DNA of 64,000 bases from Nocardia tenerifensis NBRC 101015 (GCF_000308715.1 NZ_BAGH01000613.1:1-64000); one strand, 5' to 3'; numbered from the stretch's first letter, positions 17,168 to 26,730 are shown. Notes: generated by a model not told the origin, from the sequence alone. Numbers and translations: made by a program.

Positions 17168-17635
17168 ATGGGCCATGTCGAGCACAGTGCGAGGTGTGCG
17201 GCGCCGGTGGGGTTCGCGTTCGCCTATGTCGCGGACTATCGGAACGTGCCGAAATGGATGTTCGGGATCCGGCATTTCACGCCGGTGGGCGAGCAGACCT
17301 CGGGGCTGGGGGCGGTCTTCGACACCGCGCTGCACCTGGGGCCGACCACCCTGCAGTTGCGCTCCGACATCACCGAGTGGGTGGATGATTCGCGGGTGAC
17401 GATTCGCGCGATCAGGGGCATCGAGGGTGCGATCCGCTGGGACTTCGCGGCCGTGCACGCGCGGCTCACCGAGATCACCGCCACCGCCGACTACCGCGTC
17501 CCCGGCGGCTTGGCCGGCCGCGCGCTGGACCGCGTGATCCAGGCCTTCATCGGCCCGGCCGTCCGCCATACCGAGAAGAACCTGCGCGAGAAGATCGAGG
17601 CCCGTTATCAGGAGTCGTTGCGCACAGACGACTGA
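17168..17635 (+). CDS. SRPBCC (START-like) family protein
   Basis: A 155-residue polyketide cyclase/START-like fold protein: an N-terminal strand with VEHSARCAAPVGFAFAYVAD, a central beta-sheet, and a long C-terminal amphipathic helix (HTEKNLREKIEARYQES). These form a hydrophobic ligand pocket; many bind lipids or polyketides. Substrate unknown. A GGGAGG site precedes the ATG. The following 352 bp (17636-17987) contain no gene that can be supported. Confidence 0.85.
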   Translation: MGHVEHSARCAAPVGFAFAYVADYRNVPKWMFGIRHFTPVGEQTSGLGAVFDTALHLGPTTLQLRSDITEWVDDSRVTIRAIRGIEGAIRWDFAAVHARLTEITATADYRVPGGLAGRALDRVIQAFIGPAVRHTEKNLREKIEARYQESLRTDD

Positions 17636-17987
17636 GTCGACGGGGTCTTACTGATTCACGTGGAACGCGCCGTGCAGACGGTGAAACACTAAGGGCGGCA
17701 GGGCAGTTCGGTACCACCAGGAGCAGTGGGTGCATGTTTGCATCGACCGCAATCTCGGGCTCCGAATGCGCCTGCCACGGCGGGATTTCGATCGGGACGG
17801 CGGTGCGCGGATCCGCTGAGGATCGCCGGGCGGACACGCGCGCAAGGGTGCGTCGCATGCCATCGGGTGCCCGGCAACGACGTACACGATGGTGTCGGCC
17901 GCACAAGGTGAACGCCGGGAAAACCCCCGTACCGGACCGAGGATCGTCGTCGGGACATCGATGATCGGTGACCGTAGAGTTCGCCCC

Positions 17988-18374
17988 ATGGCGTTCCAAC
18001 TCGAGCTGCGGCCGACTCCACCGTTGGCGCTGACGCCGGAATGCTTGGTGCACACCGGAATCGCGCGACTGTTCGTCACCGGCATGCTCGTCCAGGGTTC
18101 CGGCGCCCCGCCCGAGCAGTTCGGGTTCTTCGTCCCCACCGCGACACCGCTGCCCGCGGCCGATCCGGAGCCGCGGTTGCTGGCCGAGGCCTCCCTGATG
18201 ACCGGCATCGCGACCTCGATCTCGGGCAACTTCCCCTTCGGGGTCGAACACGTCCACGCCGCATACCTGCCCGACCCGCGCGGCGGCACCGACCGCTGGC
18301 TCTACCTCAGCGGCGCGGCCCACATCGGCCGCGAGATCCGCATCGGCTACCGCGTGACCGTCGTGACGGGGTGA
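17988..18374 (+). CDS. Hypothetical protein
   Basis: A 128-residue protein of unknown function with balanced composition and no signal peptide or membrane segment. It begins MAFQLELRPTPP and ends with GREIRIGYRVTVVTG. The ATG at 17988 lies seven bases after TAGAGT, a leaderless start; the frame is open to 17889 but without a matching promoter. The stop lies two bases from the stop of the oppositely directed thiolase gene, so the two genes converge. Confidence 0.6.
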   Translation: MAFQLELRPTPPLALTPECLVHTGIARLFVTGMLVQGSGAPPEQFGFFVPTATPLPAADPEPRLLAEASLMTGIATSISGNFPFGVEHVHAAYLPDPRGGTDRWLYLSGAAHIGREIRIGYRVTVVTG

Positions 18375-18376
18375 CA

Positions 18377-19573
18377 CTACACTTCGAACAGCCCCGCCGC
18401 GCCCATACCTCCGCCGACACACATCGTGACGACCACATACCGAACTCCGCGCCGCCGCCCTTCGAGCAACGCGTGCCCGACGAGCCGTGCCCCGGTCATG
18501 CCGTAGGGATGCCCGACCGCGATCGCGCCCCCGTCGACATTGACTCGCTCCGGATCGAGCCCGAGTCGGTCGCGGCAGTACACCGCCTGGGAGGCGAAAG
18601 CCTCGTTGAGTTCCCACAATCCGATGTCGTCGACGGAGAGTCCGTGCCGGGCGAGCAGTGTCGGGACGGCGAGGACCGGCCCGATCCCCATCTCGTCGGG
18701 TGCGCAGCCGGCGACGGCCATGCCGCGGTAGAACCCGAGCGGTGTCAGCCCGCGCCGCTCGGCCTCCGCGGTCTCCATGAGGACCGAGGCCGAGGCTCCG
18801 TCGGAGAGCTGCGAGGAGTTGCCCGCGGTCACGGTCGCGCGGGCGCTGACCTTCCCGTCGGGCAGCACGGGCGAGAGCGCGGCCAGCCCGGCGGCGGTCG
18901 TGCCGGGCCGGTTGCCCTCATCGTGAGTCAGCGAGATCGTCTCTCGCGCAGGGGTTCCCGTCGCATGATCGTGAATGACGCGCACGGTCTCCAGGGGCAC
19001 GATCTCGGCGTCGAAGCGGCCTGCGGCCTGGGCGGCGGCGGTGCGCTGCTGGGACAGAACCGCGAATTCGTCTTGCGTGTCGCGGGTGATGCGGTAGCGC
19101 TCGGCGACGATCTCGGCGGTGTCGAGCATCGGCAGGTAGACGTCGGGACGGTGCTCGAGCAGCCAAGGGTCTTGGGCGCGATGGAGATTGAGGTGTTCGT
19201 TCTGCACGAGCGAGACCGATTCGACGCCGCCGCCGACGGTGATCCGCATGCCGTCGTCGACGATCTGTTTGGCGGCGGTCGCGATGGCCATGAGGCCGGA
19301 GGAGCATTGGCGGTCGATGGTCATCGCCGGTACCGCGTCGGGCAGCCCGGCGCGCAGGGCGGCTTGGCGGGCGACGTTGGGTCCGGAGGAGCCCTGCTGC
19401 AGCGCGCAGCCGAGCACGATGTCCTCGACTTCGCCGCCGTCGAGTCCGGCGCGCCGGATGGCGTGCTCGATGGCGTGTGCGGCGAGGTGCTGGGCCTGGG
19501 TGTCGTTGTAGGCGCCCCGGTAGGCGCGCCCGATCGGCGTGCGCGCGGTGGAGACGATGGCTGCTTGTCTCAT
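18377..19573 (-). CDS. Acetyl-CoA acyltransferase (thiolase)
   Basis: A 398-residue degradative thiolase that cleaves 3-oxoacyl-CoA with CoA. Nucleophile Cys sits in DRQCSSGLMA; WELNEAFA, GHPYGMTGAR and the second catalytic Cys in CVGGGMGAA are all present. It is the last gene of a seven-gene minus-strand operon starting at 25101, with a 32-base gap after the oxidoreductase gene. It supplies the final carbon-carbon cleavage of a beta-oxidation-like route. Substrate chain not readable. Confidence 0.95.
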   Translation of the reverse strand: MRQAAIVSTARTPIGRAYRGAYNDTQAQHLAAHAIEHAIRRAGLDGGEVEDIVLGCALQQGSSGPNVARQAALRAGLPDAVPAMTIDRQCSSGLMAIATAAKQIVDDGMRITVGGGVESVSLVQNEHLNLHRAQDPWLLEHRPDVYLPMLDTAEIVAERYRITRDTQDEFAVLSQQRTAAAQAAGRFDAEIVPLETVRVIHDHATGTPARETISLTHDEGNRPGTTAAGLAALSPVLPDGKVSARATVTAGNSSQLSDGASASVLMETAEAERRGLTPLGFYRGMAVAGCAPDEMGIGPVLAVPTLLARHGLSVDDIGLWELNEAFASQAVYCRDRLGLDPERVNVDGGAIAVGHPYGMTGARLVGHALLEGRRRGVRYVVVTMCVGGGMGAAGLFEV

Positions 19574-19605
19574 CGATGTGCTGCTTTCTGCGGTCGAATC
19601 GCCGG

Positions 19606-20589
19606 TCACGGGTGGAAGACGATGCGGCCGACGGTGCTGCCGGCCCCGAGCCGGGCCAGGGCGTCGGGGACGTGGGAGAGCGAAAGTCGTTCGCTGATCA
19701 GTGGTTTGACGGCGCCTGTCGCGGCCAGGCGGGTGAGCTCGTGGTGGCAGTCCTGGACGAGCCGGGGGTCGCGGCCCTTGTAGAGGCCCCAGTGCAGGCC
19801 GATGATCGAATAGTTCTTGATCAGTGCGTGATTGAGCGCCGGTGCGGGGATGGCGCCGCTGGCGAAGCCGACGACGACGATGCGGCCTTCGAAGGCAACG
19901 CATTTGGCCGAGGTGGTGTAGGCCTCGCCGCCGACCGGGTCGAAGACCACGTCGGCGCCGCGGCCGTCGGTGTAGTTCTTGATCGCGGCGACGAGATCGT
20001 CGCTGTGGCGGTCCAGGACGAGGTCCGCGCCGAGCCGGCGGCAGTAGTCGGCCTTGCCGGGTCCGCCGACGACGCCGATCACGCGCGCCCCGGCGGCTTT
20101 GCCGAGTTGCACGGCCGCGCTGCCCACGCCCCCGGCCGCGGCGTGCACGAGCAGGGTTTCGTGCGCGGCCAGCCGGGTGCGCCGATGCAGGGCGAACCAT
20201 GCGGTCTGGTAGCCGATGGTCAAGGCGGCGGCCTCGGCGTCGGACAGGTCGGGCGGTGCGGGGCAGGCGCCGTCGGCATCGAGCACCGACAGCTCGGCGA
20301 AGGCGCCGTGCGGCATGACCGGGGTGCCGACCACGCGGTCCCCGACCCGGAATCGTTCGCAGCCCGCGCCGAGAGCGACTATCTTCCCGCACAATTCGAG
20401 CCCCGGGGTGAACGGCAGCGCCGGCTTGACCTGATACTCGCCGCGACACAGCAGCACGTCGGGGAAGTTGGCGGCGGCCGCGGCGACGCGCACGAGCATC
20501 TGCCCGTGGCCGGGGGCCGGATTGTCGAGCTCGGTCCAGTGCAGTGCGGTGCCGGGCTCGCCGGTCTCGGTGATCTGCCAGGCCTTCAT
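19606..20589 (-). CDS. NADPH:quinone oxidoreductase-like enzyme
   Basis: A 327-residue MDR-superfamily protein: N-terminal GroES-like fold (PFTPGLELCGKIVALGAGC), HAAAGGVGSAAVQLGKAAGA nucleotide motif, and VVVGFASGAIPAPALNHALI. Members reduce alpha,beta-unsaturated ketones or act as enoyl-thioester reductases. Its start overlaps the stop of the upstream MFS gene by four bases. In this operon it could reduce an enoyl-CoA intermediate; quinone reduction is an alternative. Confidence 0.9.
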   Translation of the reverse strand: MKAWQITETGEPGTALHWTELDNPAPGHGQMLVRVAAAAANFPDVLLCRGEYQVKPALPFTPGLELCGKIVALGAGCERFRVGDRVVGTPVMPHGAFAELSVLDADGACPAPPDLSDAEAAALTIGYQTAWFALHRRTRLAAHETLLVHAAAGGVGSAAVQLGKAAGARVIGVVGGPGKADYCRRLGADLVLDRHSDDLVAAIKNYTDGRGADVVFDPVGGEAYTTSAKCVAFEGRIVVVGFASGAIPAPALNHALIKNYSIIGLHWGLYKGRDPRLVQDCHHELTRLAATGAVKPLISERLSLSHVPDALARLGAGSTVGRIVFHP

Positions 20590-22322
20590 CGGTGTTGTCT
20601 CCCTTGGGTTTCGGCGGTCGCGCGGAGATCGGGCGACTCGAGATGCAGGGCGGCCAGCTCGCGGTCGACGCGGGCGCGGTGGCGCAGGGCGTCTTCGCGG
20701 GCGCGTTTCGGGCTCCACCGTCCGGCCATGACGAATACCAGTGGCACGAAGGCGAGTTGGGCGATCATGCACACCCACCACCAGCGTTGCCACTGCCCGG
20801 GGTTGTCCTTGGTCGCCTGGGCCACCGCCGGGCCGTTGGTCTCGATGAAGAGCCGATCCGCTTGCGGGACAGGGTCTTCGGTGAGTCGGCGGAGCCGGGC
20901 GTTGGCCTGCGTGCTGTCCGCGGCCAGCCCGCGGGCGAGCAGTTCGCGGACCGCGGCGTCGACGACGGCGGGGTCCTGCGGTGCGGCGAGGAGGCGGGCC
21001 TCGGTGTCCGGGGTCAGGGCCGCGAGCGTGCTCAGCTGCGACTGGTATCGGCTGGTGAGTTCGGCGAGGTGGTGGCCCTTGTCGGCCAGGGTGGAGGTCG
21101 CGGGCAGTACCAGGGTCAGCGCGGTCAGGGCGATGGTGACGACGATGCGGTTGATCCATCCCCACACGGCCAGGCCGGTCGCGGTGCCCGCCGGATCGTG
21201 CCGCTCCACCGTCTCGGTGAACCCGGCCATCCAGGCGCAGTAGGACAGTCCGCTGCCGACGCCGATCAGCACGAGCACCGCGGCGAATCGGTAGTAGCCG
21301 GTGTGGGTTTGGGTCGCCTGCATCGCGAACAGCGCGATGCCGAGGGCGCTCGCGAGCGCGCCGACGATCATGAACGGTTTGCGAACCCGCAGCCGGTCGG
21401 ACAGGAAGCCGGTGGCGACGAGCGCGACCGCGGTGCTGATCCAGTACCAGTTGGCCAGCGCGTTGGCGCGGGCCTCGGAGTAGCCGAACACGGTGGCGAA
21501 GTAGACGACGAAGAATCCGACCGCGACGTAGTAGAAGATCAGATACAGGCTGATCGCGACGGCCGAACCGAGCACGTCGGCGGTGAGCATCTGGCGCCAG
21601 TGTCCGTCGCGCGCGGGCGCGCGGCCCGCGGCCCGCGCCTCGATCAGCGCGCGATCGCGCAGGCTGACCATGAGCTGGTCGCGTAGTTGCGGGGCGAGTT
21701 CGCGCAGTCCGAGCGCGGCCACGACCGCCACGATCAGGCCGACGGTCCCGCAGACCCGGAACTGGAATTGCCAATCAGGGTGTGTGTGCAGGGTGTTGGT
21801 GGCGACGTTGGTCACCAGCAGGCTGCCCAGCACCGGCCCGAAGGTCCAGAACCCCATGGCCGAGGCGCGCCCGAGCTGGGGCGAGAAGTCGCGGATGAGC
21901 GCGGGCGTCGCCACGAGGATCATGCCCTCGACGACGCAGAGCACGACGAACAGCGCCGCGTAGACGCCGAAACCGCGCGCGGCGGGCAGTCCGAACAGCA
22001 CCAGCGAGCCGGTGACGAACAGTCCGCCGGTGATCAGATTGGCCCGGCCCCAGCGGTCGGCCAGTCCCGCCGCCAGCGCCGCGAAGGCGCCGAGCAGGTT
22101 GCCCACGACCGCGATCATGACGAACTGGGTGAAGCTCACCTCGAACTCGGCGATGATCGTGGTCGCGACCGCGCCCTGGACGTAGAGCTCGTAGTAGAGC
22201 ACCACCGTGGAGACGATGGTGATCATCAGATAGCCGAACCGTTGCCGGGGCGGCGGATAGTGGGTGAGCTGCCTGCGCCACAGCCGGGTGAGCGCGTGGG
22301 GCGGCGAGAAGTGTTGTGCCAT
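20586..22322 (-). CDS. MFS transporter
   Basis: A 578-residue major facilitator transporter with about 12 membrane segments. The characteristic loop after TM2 reads GLADRWGRANLITGG. Unusually, a soluble stretch of about 110 residues (from about 430, rich in Leu, Ala, Asp and Gln) lies before the last membrane segment (WWWVCMIAQLAFVPLVFVM), and the protein is longer than the usual 400-480. It is in the middle of the lipid-catabolic operon, so it probably imports the substrate or exports an intermediate. Substrate unknown. Confidence 0.92.
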   Translation of the reverse strand: MAQHFSPPHALTRLWRRQLTHYPPPRQRFGYLMITIVSTVVLYYELYVQGAVATTIIAEFEVSFTQFVMIAVVGNLLGAFAALAAGLADRWGRANLITGGLFVTGSLVLFGLPAARGFGVYAALFVVLCVVEGMILVATPALIRDFSPQLGRASAMGFWTFGPVLGSLLVTNVATNTLHTHPDWQFQFRVCGTVGLIVAVVAALGLRELAPQLRDQLMVSLRDRALIEARAAGRAPARDGHWRQMLTADVLGSAVAISLYLIFYYVAVGFFVVYFATVFGYSEARANALANWYWISTAVALVATGFLSDRLRVRKPFMIVGALASALGIALFAMQATQTHTGYYRFAAVLVLIGVGSGLSYCAWMAGFTETVERHDPAGTATGLAVWGWINRIVVTIALTALTLVLPATSTLADKGHHLAELTSRYQSQLSTLAALTPDTEARLLAAPQDPAVVDAAVRELLARGLAADSTQANARLRRLTEDPVPQADRLFIETNGPAVAQATKDNPGQWQRWWWVCMIAQLAFVPLVFVMAGRWSPKRAREDALRHRARVDRELAALHLESPDLRATAETQGRQHR

Positions 22323-22352
22323 AGGGTGTTCCTTGCTGTGTGCGCGGCGTGT

Positions 22353-22733
22353 TCAGAACACGACCAGCGCGACGGTGTCGGCGACGCAGGCCGGCTTGGC
22401 CGACCCGTCGATCTCGATCGTGTGGCGCATCGTCAGGCGGACGCCGTCGGCGGTAGGGGCGACGGTGCGGAGTTCGGCGCTGTCGCGCACCCGGGACCCG
22501 ACGGGCACCGGGGCGGGGAAGCGGACCTTCTCGGTGCCGTAGTTGACGCCCATGCGGGCGCCCTCGACGGCGAAGAGCTGGTCGGCGAAGGCGGGGATCA
22601 GCGACAGGGTGAGGTAGCCGTGCGCGATGGTGGAGCCGAACGGGCCGGCCGCGGCGCGTTCGGCGTCGGTGTGGATCCACTGGTGATCGCCTGTGGCGGA
22701 GGCGAATTCGTGGGACGTGGCTAGCGCAGCCAC
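22353..22733 (-). CDS. MaoC-like dehydratase (short N-terminus)
   Basis: A 126-residue hotdog-fold protein. The hydratase motif ASATGDHQWIHTDAERA carries the catalytic Asp and His, followed by STIAHGYLTLSL. It would hydrate an enoyl-CoA or dehydrate a 3-hydroxyacyl-CoA. MaoC proteins of this type usually have about 25-30 more residues before this motif. The GTG at 22733 is the only supported start because upstream sequence is the overlapping HAD gene, so the N-terminal strand/helix is missing. Decay or a compact variant are both possible. Confidence 0.8.
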   Translation of the reverse strand: MAALATSHEFASATGDHQWIHTDAERAAAGPFGSTIAHGYLTLSLIPAFADQLFAVEGARMGVNYGTEKVRFPAPVPVGSRVRDSAELRTVAPTADGVRLTMRHTIEIDGSAKPACVADTVALVVF

Positions 22734-23407
22734 TGTCGAGTTCCGCGACGCAGCCGGTTTTCGGGCGCGGTGGTGGTCGGGGGCAGGACGGGGAACACGC
22801 CGAATCGGACGGCGAGCTCTTCGGCGGTGCTCGCCGCGCTCGAGTGCACGATGCCCTCGATGCCGCAGCGCCGGGCGCCGTCGATGTTGTGCCGCAGGTC
22901 GTCGAGCATCACCGCCTCGCCGGGCTCGACGCCGAGTTCGCGGCAGGCGAGCCGGTAGATCTCGCGTGCGGGTTTGCGCAGGCCGACCTCGGCCGAGACG
23001 ATGGCGACGTCGACCAGGGCGGCGAGATCGACCCCCGCGTAGCTGTCGCGTCCCATCGAGTTCGACACGAGCGCCACCGGGTGCCCGGCCGCTCTAACCC
23101 CCTCGATCAGGGCGATCATGTCCGGATCCAGCGCGATGCCGGACTTGATGCGCCCCAGCAGACCGGCGGGCTCGACGGTGGCTCCGCGCTCGGTCAGCTT
23201 GCGCGCGAACAGGATCTCGAACTCCTCGTCGTCGAGGTGCCCGGACTCGAGATCGGCGAACGCGGGACCGACGACGGGATCGGTGACGATGACCGAGATC
23301 GGCAGGTCGGGGTCGGGCCCGATCTGGGCGCCGAAGCGGCGGAAGGCCGCGAAGACGTCGGTGGTGAGCACGCCGCCGAAATCGACGAGTATCGCGGTGC
23401 GGCTCAT
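22721..23407 (-). CDS. HAD-superfamily hydrolase
   Basis: A 228-residue HAD-IA-like protein: motif I VDFGGVLTTDVF (nucleophile Asp, with Gly at +2), motif II VALVSNSMG, motif III VMLDDLRHNIDGA. The DFGGV version occurs in haloacid-dehalogenase-like and epoxide-hydrolase N-terminal phosphatase groups, so phosphatase activity is only presumed. It overlaps the upstream SDR (4 bases) and the downstream MaoC gene (13 bases), showing tight operon packing. Confidence 0.88.
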   Translation of the reverse strand: MSRTAILVDFGGVLTTDVFAAFRRFGAQIGPDPDLPISVIVTDPVVGPAFADLESGHLDDEEFEILFARKLTERGATVEPAGLLGRIKSGIALDPDMIALIEGVRAAGHPVALVSNSMGRDSYAGVDLAALVDVAIVSAEVGLRKPAREIYRLACRELGVEPGEAVMLDDLRHNIDGARRCGIEGIVHSSAASTAEELAVRFGVFPVLPPTTTAPENRLRRGTRQWLR

Positions 23408-24198
23408 GCGGGGCGCCCCGCGACGGGCCGGCCCGTGTCTCCGAAACCTGTTGCCGTGCCGAGGCGTTGGCCGCCGTCGATGACCAGGGTGGTGCCGGTG
23501 GTCCAGCAGGCCGCGTCGGAGACCAGGTACGCGATGGCCGCCGCGACGTCGTCGGGCTCGCCGATCCGGGCCAGGGCGGTGGCCGCGGCGAGGGCGGGTT
23601 CGCGCTGCTCCCACAGGGCTCGGGCGAGCTCGGTCCGAATGACCCCGGGCGCAACGGCATTGACGCGGATGTTCGGCGCGAGTTCCAGGGCGAGCTGCTC
23701 GGTGGTGTAGATCAGGGCGGCCTTGGACGCGTTGTAGACGCCGAGTCCTGGTTCGTGCACCGTCGCGCCGATCGAGGCGGTGTTGACGACGGCGCCGCCG
23801 TGCTCGGACATCCAGGCGCGGGCGGCGAGCGCGGTCCACAGGATCGGGGCCCAGAGGTTCACCTCGACGGTCTTGGTGAACCTGCGGTGGTCTTGATCGA
23901 TGAGCCTGCCGAACGCTGGGTTGGTGCCCGCGTTGTTGACCAGGATGTCGAGGCTGCCGAACGTGCTGATCGTGAAGTCCACGCAGCGCTGGGCCTGGTC
24001 TTCGTCGGTGGCGTGCGCGCCGAAGCCGCGGGCGCGGTCGCCGATCGTCGCGGCGGCGGCTTCGGCGGACTCCTGGGAACGGGAGGTGAGTACCACGCGG
24101 GCGCCGGCCGCGGCCAGGTGACGCGCGGTGGCCAGGCCGATGCCGCGGGAGGCGCCGGTGACGAGGGCGACGCGGCCGGTCAGGTTCTGATCGGTCAT
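23404..24198 (-). CDS. SDR family oxidoreductase
   Basis: A 264-residue SDR: TGASRGIG, LVNNAGTNPAF, NTASIGATVHEP, YNASKAAL, and NAVAPGVIRTE. The LTSRSQESAE segment after beta2 suggests NADP preference. Second gene of the operon, 66 bases after the first SDR. Two successive SDRs imply oxidation of alcohol groups at two steps or of different stereochemistry in the pathway; the substrate is unknown. Confidence 0.9.
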   Translation of the reverse strand: MTDQNLTGRVALVTGASRGIGLATARHLAAAGARVVLTSRSQESAEAAAATIGDRARGFGAHATDEDQAQRCVDFTISTFGSLDILVNNAGTNPAFGRLIDQDHRRFTKTVEVNLWAPILWTALAARAWMSEHGGAVVNTASIGATVHEPGLGVYNASKAALIYTTEQLALELAPNIRVNAVAPGVIRTELARALWEQREPALAAATALARIGEPDDVAAAIAYLVSDAACWTTGTTLVIDGGQRLGTATGFGDTGRPVAGRPA

Positions 24199-24264
24199 CG
24201 CGGGCGTCCCGCTGGGTACCGGGTTGTGTTCATGGTGTTCCTTGCTCGAAAGTGCTTGTGTCGG

Positions 24265-25101
24265 TCAGTGATTGCCGGTCGTCGGCTCGGCGTGGCCGAG
24301 CAGCGTGGCCTGGTAGCGCCGCATTCCGTGCAGCCAGCGGTCGTAGTCGCTCGCCTTGCGCCGGTGCATCTCGGCGACGTCGCGATGGGGCAGGATCAGG
24401 AATCGTTCCTCGTCGATGGCCGCGAGCACGTCCTCGGCGACCTGTTCGGGGCGCAGGACGGCGCCGGCCTCGGTGACCGCGCGCGTGGCCGCGGTGGCCC
24501 AGCGGTCCTCGGTGGTCGTGCCCGCCTTCAGCATCGCGGTGTCGACCCCCATCGGGCACAGGCAGCTCACGCGAATTCCCCTGTCGCCGTAAGTGATAGC
24601 GAGCCACTCGGCGAAGGCCACCGTGGCGTGCTTGGTGACCGAGTAGTTCGCCGAGCCGATCTGGGTCAGCAGGCCCGCCGCCGAGGCCGTGGCGACGAAG
24701 TAGCCCGCACCGCGCCGGACCCAGTCGTCCACCAGCAGCCGCGCGGCGCGGACGTGCGCCTGGACATGTACCTGAAAGGCGTTGTGCCAGTCGGCATCAG
24801 CGCCGAGGCCGGGGGAGCCGGGCACGCCGGCGTTGGCGAAGTACAGATCGACCGCGCCGAAGGTGTCGCGGGCCGTGGCGATCAGCTCGCGCAGGTGGGT
24901 CTCGTCGGTGATGTCGCCCGGCACGGGAACGGCCGTGCGGGGGTGGGCGGACAGGATCGCCGCCGCGGTCTGCTCGGCGGCGGCCGCGTCGCGGTCGGCG
25001 ATGACGACTCGCGCGCCCGCCTCGACGAGCCGGCGGGCTATCGCGGCGCCGATGCCGCGTCCGCCGCCGGTCACTATGGCGCATTTACCGTTGACTCGCA
25101 C
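24265..25101 (-). CDS. SDR family oxidoreductase
   Basis: A 278-residue SDR and first gene of the operon: TGGGRGIGAAIA, FANAGVPGS, TASAAGLLTQIGSANYSVTK (Ser and Tyr/Lys of the active site), LCPMGVDTAM. VIADRDAAAAE after beta2 suggests NAD. An extra C-terminal 60 residues (PHRDVAEMHRRKASDYDRWLHGMRRY) is typical of a subgroup found in steroid and fatty-acid gene clusters. A promoter with palindromic operator lies 70-120 bases upstream (25170-25219). Confidence 0.9.
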   Translation of the reverse strand: MRVNGKCAIVTGGGRGIGAAIARRLVEAGARVVIADRDAAAAEQTAAAILSAHPRTAVPVPGDITDETHLRELIATARDTFGAVDLYFANAGVPGSPGLGADADWHNAFQVHVQAHVRAARLLVDDWVRRGAGYFVATASAAGLLTQIGSANYSVTKHATVAFAEWLAITYGDRGIRVSCLCPMGVDTAMLKAGTTTEDRWATAATRAVTEAGAVLRPEQVAEDVLAAIDEERFLILPHRDVAEMHRRKASDYDRWLHGMRRYQATLLGHAEPTTGNH

Positions 25102-25169
25102 GGGATTTCCTTTGGTTCAGAGAAGAGGGGGCCTGCGGTTCGCGAGGCGAAGGCGGCGGATCGGACGTC

Positions 25170-25219
25170 GAATCCGATGTCGATTTCATATATAGGCACA
25201 GGGGCTCGAGCTGCGTCAA
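25170..25219 (-). promoter_or_regulatory. Promoter and palindromic operator A
   Basis: On the minus strand a -35 TTGACG (25219-25214) and a -10 TATATA (25194-25189) are spaced 19 bases. Immediately downstream lies an 18-bp element (25170-25187) fitting GAA-N3-GA-N2-TC-N3-TTC. The same arrangement, including the CTCTTGACG start, occurs at 28220-28268. It drives the seven-gene operon 25101-18377. The rest of 25102-25479 shows no gene. Confidence 0.7.
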
Positions 25220-25479
25220 GAGGGCGAGTTGAAGGGCGCGGAAGGCACGAGAATTACTGCGCCCGAGGGTGATTCGCGGCAGGCTCGTACGCGAAGGGGC
25301 CGAAGTGAGTCGGCGTCAGGCGGCGGAATCGACGGCGGTCGCGCGGCGGTGAGCCCGCGTACGGCCGAACGGATCGGCCGGACGATGTCGCGTGGCCATC
25401 GCGTGCTCAGTCGATATCGCCAACGGCATGTCGATACCGACTCGAGAAAGCGATGTCTGGCGGGCGGCGCCCAGGAACG

Positions 25480-26730
25480 TCAGGGGCGGTTCGCGGAGGC
25501 GGGGGCGGGCGTGCGGACCTCGTCGCGGTACTTGCGCAGTTCCTGCTTGGCGATGGCGCGTTTGTGCACCTCGTCGGGTCCGTCGGCCAGGCGCAGGGTG
25601 CGCACCTGGGCCCACGCGTTGGCCAGCGGGAAGTCGTCGGTCACGCCCCCGCCGCCGTGCACCTGGATGGCCCGGTCGAGGATGGTCAAGGCCATGGTGG
25701 GCGCGGCGACCTTGATCGCGGCGATCTCCGTGCGGGCCGCCTTGTTGCCCACGGTGTCCATCAGCCAGGCCGCCTTGAGGGTGAGCAGCCGCGTCATCTC
25801 GATCTCGATGCGCGCCTCGGCGATCCAGTCCTGGATATTGGCGCGTTCGCTGAGCGGCTGCCCGAACGTGACGCGGGACTCGGCGCGCCGGCACATCAGC
25901 TCGAGCGCGCGCTCGGCCACGCCGATGGCGCGCATGCAGTGATGGATGCGGCCGGGTCCCAGCCGCGCCTGGCTGATGGCGAAGCCCTCGCCCTCGCCGA
26001 GCAGGACGTCGGCGGCGGGCACGCGCACATCGTGGAAGTCGATCTCGGCGTGGCCTTCTCGGTCGGCGTAGCCGAAGACGGTCAGGTTGCGCAGGACGGT
26101 GACGCCGGGGGCGTCGATGGGCACGACCATCATCGACTGCTGCCGATGCGCGGGCGCGTCGGGGTCGGTCTTGCCCATGACGATCAAGACCTTGCAGTTC
26201 TTGTGCATCGCGTTGGAGGCCAGCCACTTTCGGCCGTTGAGCACGTACTCGTCGCCGTCGCGGACCATGCTGAGTTCGATGTTCGTCGCGTCCGAACTGG
26301 CCACCGCGGGCTCGGTCATCGCGAACGCCGAGCGGATGGTGCCGTCGAGCAGCGGCTCGAGGTACTGCTTCTTGTGCGCGTCGCTACCGAAGAGGGTAAG
26401 CACCTCCATGTTGCCGGTGTCGGGGGCGGCGCAGTTGCAGGCCTCCGGGGCCAGATGGGGGCTGCGGCCCATGATCTCGGCCAGCGGCGCGTACTCGAGG
26501 TTGGTCAGGCCGGGGCCCCATTCCGGGTGCGGGTGGAAGAGGTTCCACAGACCGCGCCGGCGCGCCTCGGCCTTGAGCTCCTCCATGATCGGGGGGTGGA
26601 AATGCGGGTCGCCGGAGTCGCGCATCTGCTGCTGGTAGACCGGCTCGGCGGGGTACACGTGCTCGTCCATGAAGGCGAGCAGGTCGGTGCGGTAGCGCTC
26701 GGCGCGCTCGGACATGAGGAAGAACTCCAC
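25480..26730 (-). CDS. Acyl-CoA dehydrogenase
   Basis: A 416-residue acyl-CoA dehydrogenase of the long FadE type (FMDEHVYPAEPVY near the start). FAMTEPAVASSDATNIE and GRKWLASNA contact FAD; RVTFGQPLSERANIQDWIAE and the C-terminal QVHGGGGVTDDFPLA are conserved. It introduces the alpha-beta double bond in an acyl-CoA. GTG at 26730 is preferred because the following residues align with the usual start of this subfamily; ATG 26715 is an alternative. It lies 55 bases after the TetR gene and is probably co-transcribed with it. Confidence 0.92.
   Translation of the reverse strand: MEFFLMSERAERYRTDLLAFMDEHVYPAEPVYQQQMRDSGDPHFHPPIMEELKAEARRRGLWNLFHPHPEWGPGLTNLEYAPLAEIMGRSPHLAPEACNCAAPDTGNMEVLTLFGSDAHKKQYLEPLLDGTIRSAFAMTEPAVASSDATNIELSMVRDGDEYVLNGRKWLASNAMHKNCKVLIVMGKTDPDAPAHRQQSMMVVPIDAPGVTVLRNLTVFGYADREGHAEIDFHDVRVPAADVLLGEGEGFAISQARLGPGRIHHCMRAIGVAERALELMCRRAESRVTFGQPLSERANIQDWIAEARIEIEMTRLLTLKAAWLMDTVGNKAARTEIAAIKVAAPTMALTILDRAIQVHGGGGVTDDFPLANAWAQVRTLRLADGPDEVHKRAIAKQELRKYRDEVRTPAPASANRP

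Noticed and set aside
18041..21243. Long plus-strand frames across the thiolase and oxidoreductase genes
   Set aside because: Shadows of the minus-strand operon, which shows complete catalytic motifs.
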